In this document: in pieces, positions 58,960 to 64,000 of the stretch | Position numbering within the stretch: the first letter of the stretch is position 1 | How the letters are laid out: every line of letters begins with the position of its first letter | NCBI RefSeq assembly: GCF_026625765.1 | Contig: NZ_CP113062.1 | Coordinates: forward strand, 248,001 to 312,000 | Origin: Frigoribacterium sp. SL97 | Lineage (GTDB): Bacteria > Actinomycetota > Actinomycetes > Actinomycetales > Microbacteriaceae | Length of the DNA stretch: 64,000 nt | Direction of reading: 5' to 3' | Notes under the pieces: model-generated | Told to the model about the DNA's origin: nothing | The model's database searches: none | What the model saw: the letters and a program-made list of their open reading frames with translations, nothing else | Made by a program: the position numbers and the translations under genes

Positions 58960-60270
58960 TCAGTGCCCTGCGCCTCCTGACGCACCGTGATCCGCCAGCC
59001 ACTCGTGGGCCGCCGCGACGAGTGCGTCCACGCCGTTCGTCAGGGTCGGCTCGACGACCGGCGCATAGAGGGGCGAGTGGTTCGACGGCAGCTGAGCCAC
59101 GATCCGCGGCACGTCCGCGGCCGACGTCGCCTCGGCGAACGACGCGGGGTCGGCACCCCCGAGCAGCCAGAAGCTGCACGGCGCACCGGCCGCGGTGGCG
59201 AGGATGCCGACGTCCTCGCTGCCCGTCACCGGCCCGGGAGCGATGACCTGCTGCTCGCCGAAACGACGCACCAAGGAGGCGCGGGTGCGGTCCGCCGCGG
59301 ACGGGTCGTTCACGACGGCCGGAAAGCTCTCGTAGTGCTCGACGGTGGGCGGCTGCGGTGCGCCGGCCGCCGCGGCCTCGCCCTCGGCGATTCGCGTGAC
59401 GGCGGCGAGCGCCCGCTCTCGGACGTGCTCGTCGAACGACCGCATGCTGATCAGGATCTCGGCGGTGTCGGGGATCACGTTGTTCTTGGTGCCCGCGTGG
59501 ATCGACCCGACGGTGACGACCAGCCGCTCGGCCGCCGACGTCTCACGCGACACGACGGTCTGCAACCGGAGGACGGTCGCGGCCGCCAGCACGATGGGGT
59601 CGACGGTCGTCTCGGGGCGCGACCCGTGCCCGCCGCGACCGTGGAACGTGATGCGGATGCCGTCCTGCGCGGCGAAGGCGGGGCCGGACTGCAGGGCGAC
59701 GAGACCGGCCGGGAACGGCGCGACGTGCTGGCCGAGGACGACGTCGGGGGTGGGGACGCGGTCGAGCAGCCCGTCGGCGACGAGCGCGCGGGCGCCGGCA
59801 CCGAGCTCTTCGGCGGGCTGGAAGAGCACCTCGAGGGTGCCCGACCAGGTGTCGCCGGTCGCCAGTCGGCGTGCGGCACCGACGAGGCAGGTCACGTGCA
59901 CGTCGTGACCGCAGGCGTGCATCACCGGCACGTCGCGCCCGTCGGGGTCGGTGCCTCGGGCCGTGCTGGCGTAGTCCAGGCCGGTGGCCTCGGCGACGGG
60001 CAGTCCGTCCATGTCGGCGCGCAGCAGCACGGTCGGGCCGTCCCCGCGGCGCAACACGCCGACCACACCCGTGCCCCCGACGCCGGTGTGCACCTCGAAG
60101 CCGAGGGCGGTGAGCTCGGCCGCGACGATCGCGGCCGTCGCGTCCTCGTGGAACGACAACTCGGGGTGTCGGTGGAGATGCCGGTACAACTCGTCGAGCG
60201 GGGCGCCCACGGCGGGCGGCCGGACGTCGTCGGGGAGGGGGCGCGGCTGGTCGGTGCCGGTCGAGGTCAT
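58960..60270 (-). CDS. M20-family amidohydrolase (hippurate hydrolase type)
   Basis: 436 aa. Metal site HACGHDVH, FQPAEELGAGARAL with the catalytic Glu, dimerisation lid GRGGHGSRPETTVDPIVLA and C-terminal SEDVG. Removes acyl groups from amino acids or conjugates such as N-acetyl or indole-acetyl amino acids; substrate unknown. A motif copy (59275) in the lid encodes TRASL. Confidence 0.9.
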   Translation of the reverse strand: MTSTGTDQPRPLPDDVRPPAVGAPLDELYRHLHRHPELSFHEDATAAIVAAELTALGFEVHTGVGGTGVVGVLRRGDGPTVLLRADMDGLPVAEATGLDYASTARGTDPDGRDVPVMHACGHDVHVTCLVGAARRLATGDTWSGTLEVLFQPAEELGAGARALVADGLLDRVPTPDVVLGQHVAPFPAGLVALQSGPAFAAQDGIRITFHGRGGHGSRPETTVDPIVLAAATVLRLQTVVSRETSAAERLVVTVGSIHAGTKNNVIPDTAEILISMRSFDEHVRERALAAVTRIAEGEAAAAGAPQPPTVEHYESFPAVVNDPSAADRTRASLVRRFGEQQVIAPGPVTGSEDVGILATAAGAPCSFWLLGGADPASFAEATSAADVPRIVAQLPSNHSPLYAPVVEPTLTNGVDALVAAAHEWLADHGASGGAGH

Positions 60271-60405
60271 GAGGTGCTCCTCTGGTGGTGCGTGGGTGGT
60301 TCGTGGCGACGACGCTACCCACCACCCCCGTCACTCGCCACGTGCCACGTGCCCGCCGCCCTCTCGCCGCCCCTCGTGGCCGCCGACCCGGCCTACGCTC
60401 GAGGG

Positions 60406-61056
60406 GTGATCGAGACGACCGACGGCCTCATCCCGCTCGTCGACCGGTGGGTCGAGGGCTGGGCGCTCTCGCGTGGCGCCGCCCGTCACCGCGACGGCGA
60501 CGCCTGGCGGGTCGACGTCGCCGCCGCGACCCGCGTCGTCGAACGGATCGTGGCCCACCCGACCCCGGACGAGCTCACCCGCCTCGTCGACGAGACGACC
60601 GCGCCCGACGTCTGGCTGTCGGTGATCGGCCCCCTCGACGACGTCGCCCGCGCGACCCTGGCCCGGCTCGACGCCGTGACGCATGCCGAGCGGATGATGA
60701 CGAGCCAGGTGTCGGTGCGGCCGCTCCCCGCGGGCGTGATCGACGAGGACGACGGCGACGGCGACGGCCGGGTCGTGCACGTCCGGGTCGAGGTCGACGG
60801 CGTCGTCGCCGCCCGCGGCCAGGCGGCGGTCGTCGGCGACCACGTCGTCTTCGACCGCATCGCGACCGAGCCCGACTTCCGGAGGCGCGGGCTGGGCAGC
60901 CGCGTCATGGCCGGCCTCGAGCACGGGGCCGCCGCCCGAGGAGCGACGACGGGTCTGCTCTTCGCGAGCGTCGACGGTCGCCGCCTCTACGAGAGCCTCG
61001 GCTGGCGGGAGGTCGCCGAGCTGGGGACCTGGCGGGGTCGCGGCCTCCCGGGGTGA
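60406..61056 (+). CDS. GNAT-family N-acetyltransferase
   Basis: 216 aa, GTG start with GAGGGG. C-terminal GNAT core: VVFDRIATEPDFRRRGLGSR (acetyl-CoA motif RRRGLG) and LLFASVDGRRLYESLGWREV. The N-terminal half (1-110) is unlike a GNAT domain and may be a diverged second one. Substrate unknown. Confidence 0.82.
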   Translation: MIETTDGLIPLVDRWVEGWALSRGAARHRDGDAWRVDVAAATRVVERIVAHPTPDELTRLVDETTAPDVWLSVIGPLDDVARATLARLDAVTHAERMMTSQVSVRPLPAGVIDEDDGDGDGRVVHVRVEVDGVVAARGQAAVVGDHVVFDRIATEPDFRRRGLGSRVMAGLEHGAAARGATTGLLFASVDGRRLYESLGWREVAELGTWRGRGLPG

Positions 61057-61129
61057 CGACCCGCGCCTCCTCGTGGGTGGCCTCGTGGCCGCGGTACCGC
61101 GCGGGGCGGCCACCTGCCACGATGACCTC

Positions 61130-62398
61130 GTGACCGAGCGCGCACCCGATCCGACGGCCCGACCCGAGAAGCCGTCGAGCCGCGGCGCGGCCCGGGTGCG
61201 TGAGGTGCTGGCGGCGTTCTCGGTGCTCGGGGTCACGTCATTCGGCGGCCCGGTCGCGCACCTCGGGTACTTCCGGGCCGAGGCCGTGAGCAGACGACGC
61301 TGGCTCGGCGACACCGCGTACGGCGACCTCGTCGCGATCGCGCAGTTCCTGCCCGGCCCGGCGTCGAGCCAGGTCGGGTTCGGGCTCGGCCTGCTCCGGG
61401 CGGGGCCCGTCGGAGCGCTCGTCGCCTTCGTGGCGTTCACCCTGCCGTCGGCACTCGTCATGTTCGTCATCGCCACCGGCGTCGGCGTGTTCGAGGGTCC
61501 GGTGGGCTCGGCGATCGTCACGGGGCTGGGGATCGGCGCGGTCGCGATCGTCGCCCATGCCGTGATCGGCATGTCCCGCGCACTGGCACCGGACCCGACG
61601 AGAGCGAGCATCGCGGTGGCCGCGGCCGTCCTCGCGCTGACACTGACCGGCCCGGCCGGGCAGCTCTCGGCGATCGCGCTGGGGGCGCTGGCCGGGCTCG
61701 CCTTCTGTCGGCGGTCCGACCCGACGGCCGGAGCGGCGGTGCCCGCTGTCCATCCCGAGCCCCTCCGGTTCCCCGTCTCGCGGGCCGCGGGCGTCGTCTG
61801 CCTCGTGGCCTTCGCCTCCCTGTTGGTCGGCCTTCCCGCCGTCGCCGCTACGACCGGGTCGGGGACGATCGCGCTCGTCGACGTCTTCTACCGGGCAGGC
61901 GCCCTGGTCTTCGGCGGAGGGCACGTCGTCCTGCCGCTGTTGCACGCCGGCCTGGTCGAGCCGGGATTCGTCGACGACGACACCTTCTTGACGGGTTATG
62001 CCGCCGCCCAGGCCGTCCCCGGCCCGCTGTTCACCCTCGCGACCTACCTCGGCACCGTGGCCGACATCGGGCCGGGAGGCGCGCTCGGGGCCGCGCTCGC
62101 GACCGTCGCGATCTTCGCGCCCGGGTTCCTCCTGCTCGTCGGGGTGCTGCCGTTCTGGAACGCCCTGGGGAGCCGGGCACCGGTCCGGGCCCTGATGCGC
62201 GGGGCCAACGCGGCGGTCGTGGGCCTGCTGGTCGCCGCCCTCTACGACCCCGTCGTCACGACCGCGATCACCGGGGTGGCGCCGTTCTGCCTGGCGCTCG
62301 TCTGCTTCGTGCTGCTGGTCGTGTGGCGGACCCCGCCGTGGGCCGTCGTCGCGGTGGCGGCGGCCGGCGGGCTGCTGCTCGGGGCCCTGCCCGCCTGA
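61130..62398 (+). CDS. chrA: Chromate transporter, two fused CHR domains (ChrA)
   Basis: 422 aa, GTG start. First CHR domain: VTSFGGPVAHLGYFRAEAV with FLPGPASSQVGFGLG; second: LVFGGGHVVLPLLHAGLVEP with AVPGPLFTLATYLG. About ten membrane segments. The family exports chromate in exchange for protons or sulfate. Start GTG chosen over an upstream in-frame extension. No chrB regulator is next to it. Confidence 0.9.
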   Translation: MTERAPDPTARPEKPSSRGAARVREVLAAFSVLGVTSFGGPVAHLGYFRAEAVSRRRWLGDTAYGDLVAIAQFLPGPASSQVGFGLGLLRAGPVGALVAFVAFTLPSALVMFVIATGVGVFEGPVGSAIVTGLGIGAVAIVAHAVIGMSRALAPDPTRASIAVAAAVLALTLTGPAGQLSAIALGALAGLAFCRRSDPTAGAAVPAVHPEPLRFPVSRAAGVVCLVAFASLLVGLPAVAATTGSGTIALVDVFYRAGALVFGGGHVVLPLLHAGLVEPGFVDDDTFLTGYAAAQAVPGPLFTLATYLGTVADIGPGGALGAALATVAIFAPGFLLLVGVLPFWNALGSRAPVRALMRGANAAVVGLLVAALYDPVVTTAITGVAPFCLALVCFVLLVVWRTPPWAVVAVAAAGGLLLGALPA

Positions 62399-62464
62399 CC
62401 CCCGACCGGGCGGGACCCGGCGAGGCATCCTCGCGCCGCCCACACCCCGTGTTCTGCTGGAGGC

Positions 62465-63574
62465 ATGCCGTTCGACCAGAGCCTCGTCCCGTGGATCATC
62501 GCCGCCGTTCTGCTCGTCGCCCTGATCGTCGTGGCCGTCGTGCTGCGGGCGCGGGCGAAGCGGGCCCTGGCCGCCGCGAAGGCGGCCGCCGACGAGCAGG
62601 CCCGGGCCGCCCGCGAGCAGCACGAGGCCCTCGCCGCGGCCCACGACGACGCCCTCGCTAAGGCCGCCGCCGACCACGCCCGCGAGCGCGACGCCCTGGG
62701 CGCCGAGCGTCAGGCCGCCCTCACCGAGGCGAAGCAGGCGCGCGACCTCGTGGCGTCCGGCCTCAAGTGGGAGGCCACCTCGCGCGACGACATCGCCGAC
62801 ACCTGCCGACAGCTGGGCGTGGACGCGGTGTTGCTGACCAACGTGGTCTTCGTTCCCGTGGCGACCGGCGCCTCCTCGCGGTTCGTCGCGCAGGTCGACC
62901 ACGTCCTGCTCGCCGAGACCGGCGTGATGGTGATCGAGAACAAGGGCTGGAACGGCATCGTCTTCGACGGCCTGACCCCGAGCAGCGTGTTCCCGGCCTT
63001 CGCGGGCCTGTTCGACGAGAGCACGATGACGCCGCCGTTCGCGCTGCAGGTCGTCAAGGACTCGCCCACCGTGCTGACCGTGCGCACCCACCTCGGCCGC
63101 GAGGCCCCCGCGTCGCAGGTGCGGCGCCAGGCGCAGCGGCTGTCCGACCGGGTGCAGGCCGAGACCGGCGTCCGGCTCTGGTTCGACACCTGCGTCTTCT
63201 ACTCGCACCGCGACGCGACGGTCTTCGCGACCGAGCGCGACGCCACCGACGGAGGCGCGGCCACGGCGATCGTGTCGCACCGGTCCCAGCTGGCGGGCGT
63301 CGTCCGCGAACTGACCTCGCGTCCGACGAAGAAGCTGTCCCGGGCACGGGTCGACGACCTCGCCCGGCTGTTCGCGTCGTACGGCGCCGACGTGCTGCGC
63401 TTCGGCGCCCACGCCCAGGAGGCGCGGGTCGCGTCGGTGCCGGAGGCCGCGGCCCCCGAGGCGGCGGCCCCGGCCCGCGAGCCGGAGGCCACGGCCACCA
63501 CCGCCGCCGCCGCCGCCTCCTCCTCCTCCTCCTCCTCCGCCCAGGATGCCCAGGGGTCCGACCGGACCGAGTGA
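62465..63574 (+). CDS. NERD-domain protein with N-terminal membrane anchor and coiled coil
   Basis: 369 aa. One N-terminal membrane segment (WIIAAVLLVALIVVAVVLRA), an Ala/Lys/Glu coiled coil (30-95), then a NERD nuclease-related domain: AQVDHVLLAETGVMVIENKG with the ExK core and an upstream Asp. The C-terminus is low complexity, with QEARVA from a motif copy (63418) and an Ala/Ser run from GCC and TCC repeats. Likely a membrane-tethered nuclease-related protein of unknown role. Confidence 0.82.
   Translation: MPFDQSLVPWIIAAVLLVALIVVAVVLRARAKRALAAAKAAADEQARAAREQHEALAAAHDDALAKAAADHARERDALGAERQAALTEAKQARDLVASGLKWEATSRDDIADTCRQLGVDAVLLTNVVFVPVATGASSRFVAQVDHVLLAETGVMVIENKGWNGIVFDGLTPSSVFPAFAGLFDESTMTPPFALQVVKDSPTVLTVRTHLGREAPASQVRRQAQRLSDRVQAETGVRLWFDTCVFYSHRDATVFATERDATDGGAATAIVSHRSQLAGVVRELTSRPTKKLSRARVDDLARLFASYGADVLRFGAHAQEARVASVPEAAAPEAAAPAREPEATATTAAAAASSSSSSSAQDAQGSDRTE
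63495..63541 (+). repeat. Trinucleotide runs GCC and TCC
   Basis: (GCC)5 followed by (TCC)7 give Ala5 and Ser7 near the C-terminus of the NERD protein. Confidence 0.85.
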
Positions 63575-63746
63575 GACAGGCGTCGCCTGTGGACGACGCC
63601 TCGCCCCCAGGAGGCACGGTGCCGGTTCCGCCCACACCGCGCCTCCCCGGGTCCGCGGCCCGTCGGCGGCACCCTGTAGCGTCGTCGGGAGACGAGACAA
63701 GACGACACCTGTGGTCGACGGGCGATCCAGGGGCGAGGGGACCGGC

Positions 63747-64000
63747 ATGGGACGCGTGACGGAGGGCGCCGACGCGATCGGGCGGGCACTCAACACGGCC
63801 CTGCGACGCGTGCCCGTCGAGAAGGTGCCGCTGTTCCGCCAGTCGTTCATCGCCCTGCTGATCGCGCTGGCCGCGGTGCTCAGCGCCACCCTGCCCTGGC
63901 TGATCGTCACCGACGCGGTCACGATGTGGCTCGGCGTGGCGGTCGCCGTCGCGGCCCTGGCGTTCGCCGCCACGATGGCCCGCCACACCCGGCTCCGGCG
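63747..64000 (+). CDS. Membrane protein, N-terminal part (continues beyond window)
   Basis: 84 codons visible, in frame to the end. MGRVTEGADAIGRALNTALR, then two hydrophobic segments (FIALLIALAAVLSATLPWLI, MWLGVAVAVAALAFAATMAR). GAGGGGA precedes the ATG. This N-terminal hairpin arrangement is common in sensor kinases and diguanylate cyclases, but the sequence present does not decide. Confidence 0.65.
   Translation, partial: MGRVTEGADAIGRALNTALRRVPVEKVPLFRQSFIALLIALAAVLSATLPWLIVTDAVTMWLGVAVAVAALAFAATMARHTRLR

Noticed and set aside
61..64000. Insertion sequences, integrases or prophage genes as carriers of the repeats
   Set aside because: No transposase, integrase or phage protein was recognised in any frame, so any mobilising enzyme must be encoded elsewhere.

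Overview
The window is a high-G+C (about 70-74%) actinobacterial chromosome segment. The gene content (IdeR/DtxR iron box, Asp23/DUF2273/AmaP cluster, ECF sigma factor, class II PTS, GH6 cellulase, many lipoproteins, GTG starts, ATGA/GTGA overlaps) suggests a Microbacteriaceae-like organism. The genus cannot be fixed from the sequence. There is one tRNA (Gly-CCC), no rRNA, no CRISPR array and no recognisable transposase or prophage.

Layout. 1-1.7 kb: siderophore/iron ABC genes under an IdeR-type box. 1.8-7.1 kb: a class A beta-lactamase-like lipoprotein and a complete four-gene solute ABC transporter. 7.1-11.3 kb: a DUF418 membrane protein, glutaminase, an SRPBCC protein and Hsp20. 11.4-18.3 kb: an operon on the minus strand with three secretion-associated genes, a large polymorphic toxin with a C-terminal TNT-like (NAD+ glycohydrolase) domain, and six tandem paralogous small genes carrying eight copies of one domain, probably immunity proteins. 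18.4-22.9 kb: tRNA-Gly, an ECF sigma factor with two Gls24-related genes, and a divergent Asp23/AmaP operon. 23-31.6 kb: quinone oxidoreductase, dCTP deaminase, AraC regulator, aldo/keto reductase, TspO-like and DUF3817 membrane proteins, SDR, and a sulfite-oxidase-like/flavin reductase pair. 31.8-39 kb: superoxide dismutase, a NarL-type two-component system with a secreted partner, a butyrolactone-receptor-like TetR protein, an EamA/LysR pair and a YefM/YoeB toxin-antitoxin module. 39-49.4 kb: two cell-wall hydrolases, GH6 cellulase, a MerR/SulP pair, small membrane proteins and an ABC-F protein with a candidate leader peptide. 49.9-56.8 kb: BMP-type lipoprotein, transketolase diverging from a GntR/PTS (UlaC-B-A) operon. 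57-64 kb: FAD monooxygenase/MarR pair, M20 amidohydrolase, GNAT, chromate transporter, NERD protein and a truncated membrane protein.

Across this background lies a second layer of structure. An iterated motif (core GGAGGCGC, commonly extended to CAGGAGGCGCGGGTCGCC) occurs about 80 times by eye in both orientations, inside and between genes, and six copies form a 22-bp tandem array. About nine palindromes of 56-60 bp belong to at least five sequence families, and one lies in frame inside an ABC ATPase gene. A motif copy, sometimes degenerate, lies 8-24 bp from most palindromes and always in the same orientation relative to them. The motif is missing from several accessory blocks, above all the immunity array, where G+C also drops to 55-60%.

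The two observations most worth following up are the toxin/immunity array and the palindrome-plus-motif composite elements.
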